Shown here piece after piece: positions 11,701-23,190 of a DNA stretch of 64,000 nucleotides. The translations under genes were made by a program, and so were the position numbers. The stretch comes from Protoeuglena noctilucae. Taxonomy: Eukaryota; Chlorophyta; Pedinophyceae; Marsupiomonadales; Marsupiomonadaceae. The stretch lies in NCBI GenBank assembly GCA_958009085.1, contig OY253685.1, forward strand, positions 310,001 to 374,000, written 5' to 3'. Positions within the stretch are counted from its first letter, which is position 1. Every line of letters starts with the position of its first letter. The notes under the pieces were generated by a model. The model did not search any database. It was given only the letters and a program-made list of their open reading frames with translations, and had not been told where the DNA came from.

Positions 11701-14256
11701 CGTGGGCTCCCACGCAGCCCCGCCCTTCTGGAAGGGCCTCGACTGCCAGCAGCCGCCTTCTGCACTAACGTTCGCCCGTCGCCCCGCATTCACTCGCACC
11801 ACACCCTCCCCACCCCGACTTTGACCCTCTCTCCCTCCCAGCCACGCCTCCCATCACGCCGAGGCCTCCCACGTGGCCCTCAAGGGCGACCTCCCCATCG
11901 GCGTGGAGAGGCGCTCCGTGGACGTGTGGGTCCACCCCCACCTCTTCCGCACCCATGTGTCCCTCGGGGCGCCCCCCGACTACTTCAACGCCTCCGGACA
12001 GAACTGGGGCTTCCCCGGCTACCACTGGGACGCCATGGCACGCGACGGGTACCGGTGGTGGCGCGCGCGGCTGGGGTGCATGGCCCGCTACTTCCACGCC
12101 TACCGCATCGACCACGTCCTGGGATTCTTCCGCGTGTGGGAGATACCGGCGGGGGAGGTGAGCGGGGCGTTGCTGTGTGCGGCAGGCGAGGCGGTACGCG
12201 TGGGGCGTGGTGGGGGCGTGCGAGGGGGTGGGGGTCTTGCTAGCTTAATGAGGGTACTTGAGCACGTGCTGCGTGATGCTTGGGGTGCTGGAACACGGAA
12301 GGTCCAGGCCACTCTGCAACCGCCAACCCCCTCCACCTCGCCCCTGCTCGCCCCGGCCACGCAGGTCACGGGGATGCTCGGCCGCTTCCGCCCCGCGCTC
12401 CCTCTCACCCCGGACGACCTGCGATCGGCGGGGTTCGACCCCAGGGACCCCGCGGACGTTGCCAGACTGGCGGACCCCCACGTGTCAGAAACGGCGCTGG
12501 CGGAGGCGTTCGGGGGCGACGAAGCGCTGCTGGCAGAGGCGAGGGACAAGTACCTGGAGTGGGTGCCGAACGGGGCGGGGGGAGCAGTTGCGGGGGGCGC
12601 GGCAGCTGCGGCAGCTGCAGTGGGCGCGGCAGTGGGGACGAGTGGCGCGGGGCGGTGGGCGCTGCGGCCGCAGTGGTGCTCGGAGGAGCGGCTCAAGAGC
12701 CTGCAGGGCCCGCTCGCGCTGCGTGACGGCCTCATGCGCCTCCGCCAGAACGTGCTGTGCGTGCGGGACCCCGACAACCCAGACAAGCTGCACCCGCGGT
12801 GAGGGCCGGGTGCAGACAAACCCACTTCATCTCTGCGCCCGTGTCGTGCTGCGTCATCCTGTAAACCTCACCTGCAACAGCTGAGGATGCACGAGCCTTA
12901 ACCGTACACCCTGCCACCCTCCCTCACCCCACCTGGCCCCGCCCCACTCCCAGCATCGGCCTCGACGCCACAGAGTCTTTCCGCGCCCTGCCTGAGACCC
13001 AGCAGGACGCCCTGCGCCGCCTGCACGACGCCCACTTTTTCGAGAGGCAGGAGCGCGTGTGGCGCAGGCAGGCGCACGCCACCCTCCCGGCGCTCCTCGA
13101 GGCCAGCAGCATGCTGGTGTGCGGGGAGGACCTGGGCATGATCCCAGGTGAGGCCAGCAGCATGCGTGCTTGAGTGCGGACAGGACCCACACACCATCTC
13201 ACCTGCGCGCCACTCTCTGCCCTCTCGCCCTCAGCGTGCGTGCCCCCCGTGATGCACGAGCTGGGCGTGGTGGGCTTGCGCATCCAGCGCATGCCCTTCA
13301 AGCAGGGAGAGGAGTTCGCGCACCCCAAGGATTACACCTACATGACCGTGTGCCAGCCCACGTGCCATGACGTGGTGCCCGTGAGGTGAGGGGCGATGAC
13401 TGACGCAGTCCGTTCCTGGCCTCCGGCAATCAGGTAAATTACTTACATCTGAGTGGTTAAATAGGTCCCATGCATCACCACTGCAACTTTGCTTCGACTC
13501 CTGACCACCCCGGCCCCCTGTCCCGCCCCAGGCTGTGGTGGGAGGAGGAGCCTCGCCGCACGGCGCGGTTCGCCTGGCAGATGTTCAAGCTTTGCGACGT
13601 CCCCGACAAGTGCAACCCGGACGTGCTGCAGCTCATCGTCAAGCAGCACCTGGACTCGCCCTCGGTGCTGTGCATCCTCCTCATCTCCGACGTCCTTGCC
13701 CTCATCCCCACCTACGCGGGGAGGTGAGGCGCGGTGCTTAGAGACCTGGCACGGCGCTGATCTGCGGGGATGCTGTAGAGGTGCACAGTACGCAAGCGGA
13801 TTGGTGTAGAGAGGATGCCCCACGGCGCCTCCCTTGCAACCCATCGCGACCCCACCCAGTACTGCCTTAGGTCCCACTGCAACTGAACTCGACTGACCTC
13901 TCGGTGTCCTCAGGGACGCCCGGGAGGAGACCATCAACGACCCCACCAACCCCCACCACTACTGGCGCTACCGCATGCACGTGCCCCTGGAGACGCTCCT
14001 GGATGACGACTGCTTCATCGGGGACGTGCAGGAGATTTTGTTCGGGTCGTCGCGCATCGCCGCCGAGGACGTGCGCAGGTTCTGGGAGGAGCGGGAGGCG
14101 GGGCAGATGAAGCGGAACAGCTACCCAGGGACCATCCAGTCGGTGGATGTGGGAGGGAGGGGCGCGGCGGGCGGGGCCAGGGGGGGCGTGGTGGTCGGGA
14201 GCGCGGGGGCGGTGGAGGGGGAGATGATGGGGTCCCTGGGGGCTGCCAGAAGCTGA
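8780..14256 (+). CDS. DPE2: Disproportionating enzyme 2, cytosolic 4-alpha-glucanotransferase (GH77, two CBM20)
   Basis: About 14 exons encode roughly 1,156 residues; the Arabidopsis enzyme has about 955. Two CBM20 starch-binding domains come first (RLRVQFMTEWGQRVVMIGEG near 9155 and VVVRFRIATLVLLPGQEIYV near 9795). The GH77 core then begins at WRGAGVSAPLFSLRS. The nucleophile Asp lies in YRIDHVLGFFRVWE and the acid/base Glu in CGEDLGMIP. The C-terminal TINDPTNPHHYWRYR signature is intact. DPE2 transfers a glucosyl unit from maltose to a soluble polyglucan in the cytosol after night-time starch breakdown. Exons from 9146 on are firm: 9146-9253, 9361-9565, 9652-10074, 10221-10496, 10612-10907, 11091-11231, 11378-11673, 11842-12157, 12365-12798, 12954-13147, 13235-13385, 13532-13723, 13914-14256. 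A first exon 8780-8875 fits in phase but its donor is weak. Intron 9254-9360 needs a GC donor (AAG|GCGCGT). Exon 10612-10907 carries about 65 extra low-complexity residues. Confidence 0.9.
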
Positions 14257-14661
14257 GGGACTGAAAGGGGAGGGACCTTGGTTGCGCGTGCTACCGTCAG
14301 CCATGTCTCGTGGCGCCCAAGCCGTGCCTCGGAGACGGGCTGCTGTGGTGGCAGTGCGATGCGTGGATGGCAGTTCGTACTCCTTTCGCAACAAACGTTC
14401 CAACCGTGGATTTCGACCCACGGTTAGATAACAAAGTGTCTTTGCTCCAGGCTGCCCCGGACGGACTGCAAAGGGACGCAGTCATCAGTTTTCCACTTTT
14501 GAAGTCGAGTGACGATATCGCAGCCATTTCTGATTGGCGCTGGACGAGACCAGTCCTACCCCTGGCATCTCCGCTTACTCCAGCAACGTGCCTTGACAGG
14601 AAGTCTCATTTACGGGGCTCGCCATCGATGTACATGCACCTGCGTCTGTCATGGCAGTTCC
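14257..14661. other. Intergenic between convergent genes
   Basis: About 400 bases separate the stop codons of the glucanotransferase (+) and the coiled-coil gene (-). It should hold both 3' UTRs. GC falls locally near 14380-14520. I see no gene in it. Confidence 0.5.
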
Positions 14662-17064
14662 CTACGCCCTCGTGGCCATGCCCAGCTCCCTCGCCAGCTG
14701 ACTCATGCGCAGGGACGGGGGCACGTCCCTGACTGCGCCCTCCTCCAAGCTGTCCGTCGTGGCAGGGGACAGGGCCTCCGAGTCCGTGTCTGCCGCTGCG
14801 ACAAGAGCAGCGACAAGGCGAATGAAACAAGCCAGAGCCAGTCACAGGTACAAGTTGCGAGACTAAGGACCCTGACGAGGACCCTGCGTTGGCCATCTGT
14901 CTTCCACTCACCCGCCCCGCCCAGGGTCTGCAGCACCCTCTGCACCTTGTCCCGCATCCCCGGCTGCCCCTGGAAATACTCCTGCAAAGCACGGTCCCGT
15001 CCCGCAGCAGACAGCTTCCCCGCCCGCGCCAGCGTCTGCAGCATGTCCACCTCACGCCGCAGCGCGTCCTTCTCCAAAGACGTGGCGCGCGCCTCCTCAC
15101 TCAAAGCTGCAGGAGAACAAGCGGGACGAGACGGGCATGAGGCATGGCCGAGCAGGCAAGGGCGACGCGGACAACGCAACGTGAACAACGCAGCTGGGGG
15201 ATTGCAGAAGCGATGTCACGTAGGTCCAGAGCACCCCAGTCTTTCATCTCAACAGCGTCGCAGTGCCCGTGGTAACAACAGGTGTTTAGCCTGGGCTCCC
15301 ACCCCACGCGCCAGTCTCATGTCCCCGCCCGGCCTCTCACCCGCTGCGGCGTTCAGTGCCCTCTCCTTCTCCTGCTCCATGGCTCGCAGCTTCTCGACCA
15401 TCACCGCGTGGCTTGCGTCTTGCCGGGAGATGACCTCCTCCACCTGCTCCAGGCGCTTCAGCGTGCTGCAGAGGGTGTGGTGCCAATGGATTGGCTCATG
15501 ACCACTGTAATTTGAAAGAAACCCCTCCCATGCCCCACTGCAGGAGTACACGTACCCATACGCATACCTCGTGATTGAATGACACCGGGGCCACCTCACC
15601 TCAGCAGGATAGCCTTGAGCTCGTCCCTCTCCAGCCGCGTCTTGGCCAGCTCGTCCGCGTACCGCTGGCGCGCCCGCAGCGTCATCTCCTCCGTCTCCCG
15701 CGATCGCATCTCCGCCTGCCGAGCCCTGCAAAGCCACAGCGACACACGCCAACTCAGGGGACACGGCAGGGTACCTGAGCCAATGATCCACGCCCGCGCC
15801 TCTGCTCTCTGCCAGTCCACGCTCTGTGTGTTGTCTGCCAATACCCACGCCGGCCCCACCCCACATGCACCACGCGTCAAAGCCCCACCTGTGCTCCCTG
15901 GCGTCCAGTGCCGCCTTCAGCGCGCTCTTCTCCGCCCCTCGCGCCCCCTCCCGCGCCCGCAGCAGCTCCGCCTGCCGCTCCAGCTTCGCGCACTTGGCCC
16001 GCACCGCCGCCGCCTCCCGGCGCAGGGCCCCGACCTCCTCGGCGCGCTCCCTGCGCAGCGTCTTGATCTCCTCTTGCAGCACGCGCACGATGGAACGCTG
16101 CGGGGGCACAGAGTGACGTGGCGTCGCATGGCAGCAAGGGTCCGCAACCGTGACCGTCAGCACGACTCATGGGCAGCCAGGTCCCGTAAGCAAGAGTTGT
16201 CAGCGCAGCGAGTTACTAGGAAGGAATCAACAGGCAGGCAAGCGTGGCAGCTTGCCTCGGAGGCCGTCGCCTGGCGCTCCCGAGCAGCCGCCGCGTCCAG
16301 CCCATCGTAACCAGGGGGGATCCACGGCTCCGGGGCCGCCCCACCGCGCGCGGGGCTGGGACTGGCCGGGCGCGACGCGCCGGGGACGTCCGGCGGCAGG
16401 TCGAAGCGGCCGGCCCTCCCGGGTGACGCGGAGGCCGGGCGCGGGGCGCAGGGTCGGTGGCCCCTGCCAGGTGCCGCGGGGCTCCCCGGCTGGCTGAGGA
16501 GCTTGCGGACGGTGGTGGCGGAGGAGCGGAGCTGTGCGAGAGCCTCGGCGGCCTTGGCCCCGATCTCGGCCTTGTTGATCAGCCGCTCCGCCTTGTTGCA
16601 GCCCCTCACGACCCGCAGCAGCTCCTCGCGGTAGTGGCCCCGCGTGCTCAACTCAGTCTCGGAGCTGGAGGCCGGTCCGGTGCCCGGAGCGGCGTCTGCG
16701 ATGCCCGAGGCCTCAAAAACCCGGGCTGCTGCGGGCAGGTCAAGCGGGAGGGGCGGGGTGCTCGCAAGTGCGTCCGGGCGCGCTTCGGAGGTCGCTGTCG
16801 GTTCGAGCGCAGCCCATCTGTTGCGATAAATATGCGGCACAGCGGAGGATGGGGCCGCGGTCCCTGGATACGGCGCGGAGGGCCGCGGAGTCCTGTTGTG
16901 ATGGCCGACGCACCTGTGGACGTGAACGCGCCCGGGTCCTGCAGCCCGAGGTTCACACCGAGTCTGGCGAGACGGAGTTTCAGCTCGGTCACGTCCAAAT
17001 CACCCAGCGCGTCCGCTACGGTTTCCAGGTCTGCCCATCGCAACGCGTCGGACGCCTTCGTCAT
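14662..17064 (-). CDS. Coiled-coil protein, unidentified (possibly ciliary or centrosomal)
   Basis: Seven exons (17064-16914, 16794-16256, 16097-15889, 15725-15600, 15465-15341, 15106-14912, 14795-14662) join in phase to 492 residues. The N-terminal 50 residues form a small helical head (SDALRWADLETVADALGDLD). A Pro/Ser/Arg-rich linker follows, with a helical piece containing ELLRVVRGCNKAERLINKAE. The rest, from SIVRVLQEEIKTLRRERAEE to about residue 450, is heptad-like coiled coil. The last exon is short and acidic, ending SQLARELGMATRA. I recognise no named family. Its neighbours and composition would suit a flagellar or centrosomal scaffold, which is inference only. Intron 16098-16255 starts GAG|GCAAGC, a GC-AG intron needed to keep the frame. 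A second in-frame ATG 51 bases upstream (17115) is possible. Confidence 0.65.
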
Positions 17065-17484
17065 GGCGCCGGCTTGGAAGACGGCTCCCTTTAAGCGAGG
17101 TAAGATACAGTTCACTATAGGGCAAGTTCGGGCGAGCGATTGGACGGGGCAGCGGCGTGCACGGGGGACGCCCTGTCGTTGTTACCCAGCAGCAGCGGGA
17201 GGGGCGAGCACAGGACTACCGGCTGCGCGAGGTGGCTCGCGTGATCATGCACACGACCAGGACGGCATCTACAATCGCAGTGCGCCCGCAGGCCGTCTGC
17301 TGTCCCCCACAGAACCGGGTTTAACCCCGCACGAACACGGTGTCAAAGGAATGACGGCGCTCCTGAGGGCTGCAGCGGGGGTGGGTGCGCTTATCCGGTG
17401 CCTCTTCATAATCTTCGTCGGGAGCCCAGGCTGTTTGGCTCAAAAGCTCTGCAGTGGGGCGCGGAGCGAGACGACTCGCCGGCT

Positions 17485-19328
17485 ATGAGCGCCCAGGAAG
17501 AGGACGCGGGGCAGGCTTACGGCCAGGATGATGACAACAACATCGAAGCGCACTTGAGGGACGAGGAGCCCCAGCAGGTGCCATGCCGGATGATTCCTGT
17601 CCTTGCCGAGCGCAATGCGTCGCTGATCGTCACCAAGTCCGATGTTGGAGTCGTCACGGCCGTGTATCTGCTCTTAGCCGCGTTCCCGGGTCCTTCTCGC
17701 GTCCGCGCAGGAGGAAAACGAGGACGACAACGCCGGAGACCAGACGGAGGGGAAGAATGAGGAGGACGACACTCCGGAAGCCATGAAGGCGAGGGGGGCG
17801 AGGGTCGGGCGGGGCGCGGGGCTCCTGTCCCACGCTGTGCACGCGACTGCCGTGGCTGGGAGCACCGGTGCGGGCCCTTGACCGCCGCAACGTCGCGATG
17901 CGACCCGATCCAACCTGCCATGCTGCCCACCGGCCCCGCAGGCGGGAGCGCTGGACGACCACGGGACCGCGGGGGGCAGCGGCGGTCATCAGGAGGCGCG
18001 GGACAGCGATGCGCCGGGGACGCGCATCTTCCTCGGCGGCATCTCGGGCAACACCACCGAAGAGGGGCTGAAGGTGCGCGGGGTCGCGTGCGCGCCGCGT
18101 CTGCCATCCCCGCGCCGGTTTCCCAGCTGACCTGCCCGTGCCCCGGCCCCCGGCCCCGCAGACTTTCTTCTCCCAGCACGCGAACGTGCTCCGCGTAGAG
18201 ATTCCGCGGGATCGCGAGACCGGCAGGCAGAAGGCCTTCGCGTTCCTGACGGCTGCGTCCGAGGCCGATGCGGCCAAGCTGGTGGGCAAGACGTTTGAGA
18301 TTGACGGGCGGCCCGTGGACGCCAGGCAATCCAAGCGCAAGGAGGAGACGGTAACCAAGTCGCGGAAGATCTTCATCGGGGGCACGCCGCCGTCCACCAC
18401 AGGTGCCGTGGGCGAAGGCCATGGCCTGGCCTCCCGCGCCTCTGCATCTGCCCTGCCTACACCGTCTGACCCTGACCCTGCCTGCAGAGAACGACGTCCA
18501 GACGTTCTTCTCCAAGTTCGGCGAAATCGAGGGCATCGAAATCCCCGGGGAGAAGGACGGCCGGCCGCGTGGATTCGCCTTCATCACGTTCACCACGAGT
18601 GAGCAATGACACAGGGTTTTCTAGACAGTGCGTCGCACGAATGCTTCAGCAGCATCTAGCCACGGTCGGTGTCTTTGTGCGTTGCCTGTGTGTATGGTCG
18701 ACGATCTCGCCTTTGCCTGCCGACCCCTCGCATCCTTGCCCGACGCCCCACCCTCGCAGTCGAGGCGGCGGACAAGTGCCGCGCCGCGGGGCGTTTCCAG
18801 GAGTTCATGGGGAAGCGCGTGGAAGTGAAGGACGCCACGCCCAAGTCCCAGTCCGTGCCGACGGGCGGAAGGGGCGGCGCCGGTGGGCGGGGGATGGGCA
18901 TGGGGTACGGCTATGGATACGGGATGCCCTACGCGCAGATGGGGATGATGGCGCCGTATGGCATGATGGGGTACGGCATGCAGCCGATGATGCCCATGGC
19001 CATGGCTGGGATGGGAATGGGTGGCGCAGGGGGCGTGGGCAACATGGGCATGGGCGCGATGGGGGCGATGGGTGGCGCGCCTGGCATGTACGGGGGCATG
19101 TACTGGGGCTACGGAGGGCAGGACAGCGGCATGGGCGGAGGCGTGGGGGGCGGGGTCGCGGGTGGCATGGGCGGCATGGGTGGGGCAGGCATGGGTGGGG
19201 CGGGCATGGGCGGGGGCGGCGCCAGCGGGGGCAGGTACCACCCTTACGGGGGTGGCGCCGGGATGGGGGGAGGTGCGGCGCGTGGGGCACCTGCGGAGCA
19301 GCCCAACTGGTATGCGGGGAGGAGGTGA
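17485..19328 (+). CDS. Two-RRM RNA-binding protein of hnRNP A/B or Musashi type with Gly/Met-rich tail
   Basis: Six exons (17485-17577, 17711-17788, 17942-18073, 18162-18402, 18488-18598, 18760-19328) give 407 residues. An acidic N-terminus is followed by RRM1, with RNP2 at RIFLGGIS and RNP1 at RQKAFAFLT. RRM2 has RNP2 at KIFIGGTP and RNP1 at RPRGFAFITF. The spacing of about 17 residues between RRMs is typical of hnRNP A/B, DAZAP and Musashi proteins. The last 170 residues are a low-complexity Gly/Met/Ala domain with a few Tyr (such as GYGYGYGMPY), like a prion-like assembly domain. A role in mRNA processing, transport or translation control is known for the family. The exact target cannot be read from sequence. 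Intron 17789-17941 appears to start with a GC donor (AAG|GCGAGG); no GT donor nearby keeps the phase. Confidence 0.85.
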
Positions 19329-20429
19329 TGGGCGCGCATGGGGTGGGTGCTGCTGCATGTGGGACCCTTGCGAGCCTCGACAGGTGCGGGTCGGGGGCGG
19401 ATCATACTTTGGCCAGGCCATCTCCGCCCGCCGGCCTTCGCTCGGCTTTTGGTACCTGCTGGGTGCGCACTGCGCTGGCAGCGGTCGTCTCCGGACGCTA
19501 TTGGGGCAGCTGCCGTGCTTTGGGCGGTGCAGATGTGCGGGGGGGTGCGTGGCGTCCTGCACTCGTGTGATGTCGCAGGGCATCGAGTATGGACGCCGTG
19601 GTACCGGTTGCCTCTCTTGTCGGGGCTTTGTCTCCGGGCCTTGAATGCTCCTTGTTGTCACTTGCGTCGCTGCCCTCCGTTGGTCTCGCTGGCCCGGTTC
19701 GATTACCATTGGCCCCGAAACGCGGTAGTCTCTTCCGAAGGTCAGTCGAGGCAGGCCAGGCTGCCAAGTCCGCATAGCCGGTTGCCAGCACCGACTCTGC
19801 CCATTGCTTGGGAGCAACTCGGGAGGCGCTTGCCTTGCAAAGCCTCGCCATCTGCGCCGCACCGGCCGCTGCCGTCGCCTCGTGAGCGCTGCTGTCGACA
19901 GTAGCAATGGCCAGCCGCTTCGGGTGCGCCGGCCATCAAACCCAGGTGAGTGCATGGCCATGGGCCCATCTTCCACCACGCAAGGCAGCGCGTTGACTCC
20001 GCCACCGTCGTCACAAGGCCTTTTGTCCAGCTACGATTGCTTAAGACCGTTGGGGCTCTACTCCTGAAACTACGGCGTGGGCAGGCACCCCTAGGTAGGC
20101 TTCTGTCGCCCCTTAACGTTTGAGCCTCACCTGAAATGGGTCTCACGAAAAGCGGGTCGCCAAACAAACAAGGGCGGTAGAAACCGAGGGGACACCGCCA
20201 GATGAAAGATGCTGTCGCGGAGACGTCAGACTCGTGTGCCGGAGTGGCAGAAAGGGCCGGCAACGACGCGGGCAACGCGGCGCCATCCTACTACTGCATC
20301 GCGCGGCGCGGCTGCAGAGGGCGTGACGGGGCACAAAACACATTGCTCAATGGAGCGAAATGAGGAATCCTGTGCACGCCACTGGACAGGGAAGGGGAAA
20401 GAGAGCGCCGGGCACGTGCAGCGGCCCGT
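19329..20429. other. Intergenic between convergent genes
   Basis: This is the longest apparently gene-free stretch apart from the right end, about 1.1 kb between the stops of the hnRNP-like gene (+) and the PP2C gene (-). Open frames exist on both strands but none shows family motifs or linked splice sites. No RNA gene was recognised. A long 3' UTR or a missed fast-evolving gene are both possible. Confidence 0.4.
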
Positions 20430-22783
20430 CTATGGCTGCGGCATAGGCTCGATGGCGTCCGTCCCCGCCTCATTCACGTTCGCCTCGTTCTCGGCGCCGT
20501 GGGTGCTCTGTCGGGAGCCACGAGGGACCAGCCTGAGCGCACTGTGCCTGGTGCAAGCGTCCCGTGTCACCCTACAGGTGCCACCCCGTCTCTTACCTCC
20601 AAGGGCCGGAACCACACCACGACGGCAGTGATGTCGTCCACCACGCCGTCCTCTTCCTCCTGCTCTTCCCACCGCTTGTGAGCCAGCGCCACGAGGTCCT
20701 TGCACGCCTGCTCTGGCGACCCGGCAGCCACCACTGCGACGGCGTGATACATGTGGGGCGGTTCAAACACCAGACATGCCGGGACGCGCGGGAGCCAGGA
20801 CATTCTTGCCCCGCTGGCTCACCTACGTCGACCGCCTCCTGCGAGGAGATGAACTCCCACACGCCGTCCGTGGCTAGCACCGCAAACTGGTCGCGCTCCC
20901 CGATCTCGGCATGCGTCACCTCGGGCGTGCTCGTCACGCCAATCTGGTGCGCCAGGGAGTCCCCGAGCGCCCTGCGAGTCAGGGAACAGCGAGGGCGGGA
21001 TCGCACCGAGGAACGCATCGCGACAAGTGCTGTTCTGCAAGCGCCAAGGACTCGTCCCACGCAAGTCGCCCCATGCAAGTTGCCTGGGCCCCCCATCCCC
21101 CGCACCTGGACATGGCCAGGCCCGGGATCCAGGCGTAGGGCATCCAGATGCGCTCTGGCCCCACGCGCTGGCCGTCCTCGTCCACCAGCTGCTCCACGCG
21201 GCCCCCGCAGGCTTCGATCCGCGACCTCTCCTTGGGGTCGCCCGGCTTGTGGTCGCGGGTCAGGTCCACGGCCACCACCCTGTCCGAGCTGGGGTCGGCC
21301 GTCCCCAGCACGGCACGCGAGTCCCCCACCCATGCCACCGTGAACTGCGAGGGCGGGTCAGCGGGCGGGGCCTAGCGGGCACCGCAGCGACGGTAGTAAC
21401 GGGCGTGCGACCATGGCAAGAGTAATCAAGTGAGGAGACCCCCTCCGACTCCGCCCATGGGTTGCACGACGTGCCCGGAAGCACAGGCACCGGGGTACAC
21501 GGGTCCCACCCTGGGCTCGCACGGTGGTCTGGCCCCGACGCACCTGAGACCCCTTGGCGTACATGACGACGGCCGTGGTGCCGGAGAACTCGCAGTCGAC
21601 CTGGGAGCTGTTTAAGGCGCGGTCCACCTGGGCGTAGGTCTCCATGAGGAGCTGCCGGGGCTCGGGGATGCTGCCGCTGAGCTGGGCGAGGGAGGCGGGG
21701 AGCTGCTTTTTGACGAACCCCGAGACGAGATGCCCGCAGGGTCCGTGGCCGTCGAAGGCCCCGAAGAGCGACTGGTCGTCCGTCAGGTACCTTTCGAAGG
21801 CGAAGCACGAGTCCTGGTTGATCTTCTTGGCATCCCCCTCCTGCCCGGTGCGCGTCACGCACGCGCCGTGGCACCGGAAGCCGCCCGAACCCCCCGTGAT
21901 CTCCTCCTGCGGCTCCGTGGTCGTGCCGGACATGTGCTGCGCCCCATCCACCTGCTGCCCGTTCTTCTTCTGCGCACGAGAGCGGCGGGAGCGACATTGA
22001 CAGAAGAATGGCGGATACACGGCGATACCACGGGTCGGGCGTCGCGGCGATCGGCGCACCTGGCCGACGTAGGAGAGTCGCCGTGCTCGTGCCCCCTTGG
22101 CGTCCGGCTTCTGCCCCACGGGCACGCCCTTCCCGGGTGCATCGGAGCTCTGCGGGGCGGGGAGATCGCGCGCTCCCGATGACACGCAGCACCAGCAGCG
22201 GCAACCATTCCCGGCGCGCCATGCAGCCACCTCCCACGACACGCGTTGCCCAAAGGGCGCCGGGAGCACAGAGCGAGAGTCCACAAAAGGAACAACCGCG
22301 ACGTCCTATCCCGCACGGTCCCCCGCGGGGGCAAGGAGGGGACCCTGCCATGCAACGTGAAAAGAGGCATCCAACTGGGGAACGACGAGTGAAATGCGGC
22401 TCGGTTTCTGGACTATCGAATTACATATAAAAACCAGGAGACGCGGCGGGCGCTGGGAAGGGTCCCCGAGTGCGGAAAACCGGAAAATACGAGGGCTTGC
22501 CACCCCCCCGCCTCGGAGAGGGACCTGTCGCCCCTCATGTCGCGCCTCCCCGTTTGTTCGAAAGGAATTCGACACCTCGCCGACCCAAGGGAGGCCCCAA
22601 ACTCACCAGGGCGCCCTTGACCGTCGGGGTGCTGAGCCTCCTATTCCTGGCGTTCTTCGACGCCTTCTTCTGCGCCTCCTTGTCGTTTCCGTTATACAAG
22701 GGGTCGCTGCCGGAGCCGTTCGCCGGCAGAGTCGCGGGTTGGTCGGCGTCAACCCTTGCGCCCCGGCTGGCGCCGCACCCCAT
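20430..22783 (-). CDS. PP2C-family protein phosphatase with N-terminal acylation signal
   Basis: Six exons (22783-22607, 21969-21544, 21344-21106, 20971-20823, 20733-20597, 20507-20430) join in phase to 401 residues. The protein starts MGCGASRG. Gly2 with Cys3 is the classic pattern for N-myristoylation plus palmitoylation, so membrane attachment is expected, possibly at the flagellar or plasma membrane. After a basic linker the PP2C fold is complete: [49 protein letters not shown] and [10 protein letters not shown] supply the metal-binding acidic residues. It should be a Mg/Mn-dependent Ser/Thr phosphatase, close to plant PP2C proteins that share the [11 protein letters not shown] signature. 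The first intron, about 640 bases, is much longer than the others. The last exon adds a short acidic tail after the catalytic domain. Confidence 0.9.
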
Positions 22784-23190
22784 CCTGGCGAGCCCCGCGA
22801 CGCGCTAGGCCGAAGCCACTGATCGCTCGCGGCCCAGGAGACGGCCGAGCGGCTGCTCAGCTGGGAACCGCCACGAGTACAAGCAGCGGGGCGCGGCAGG
22901 GCTGGCCGACGAGCGCTGCTCAACAAATGTAGGCGTGTCGGGGCCGGAACCCGCCACATGTCGGCGGTGGTTTCTGACACGCTCAGTCCGACTTACGGGC
23001 TGGTGGCCGCTGACCGGCGCTCGTGCACGGCTGATTTCCTAGGATCGCCCAGGGACGCGCGGCAGTCTGGCTTCGCTTGCAAGGTGGCGAGTCGCCCGCC
23101 TGGCGTCGCTGGGGCGCTGTGTTGCCGCAGATGGTCCTGTTCCGCATTGCCCCTTGATTGAAGTTGCGAAATTGCGCATCGGGGAGGAAG
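22784..23190. other. Divergent promoter region (PP2C / CCHC protein)
   Basis: About 400 bases lie between two head-to-head start codons, so it should contain both promoters and 5' UTRs. I see no clear TATA box, repeat or RNA gene. Confidence 0.45.
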
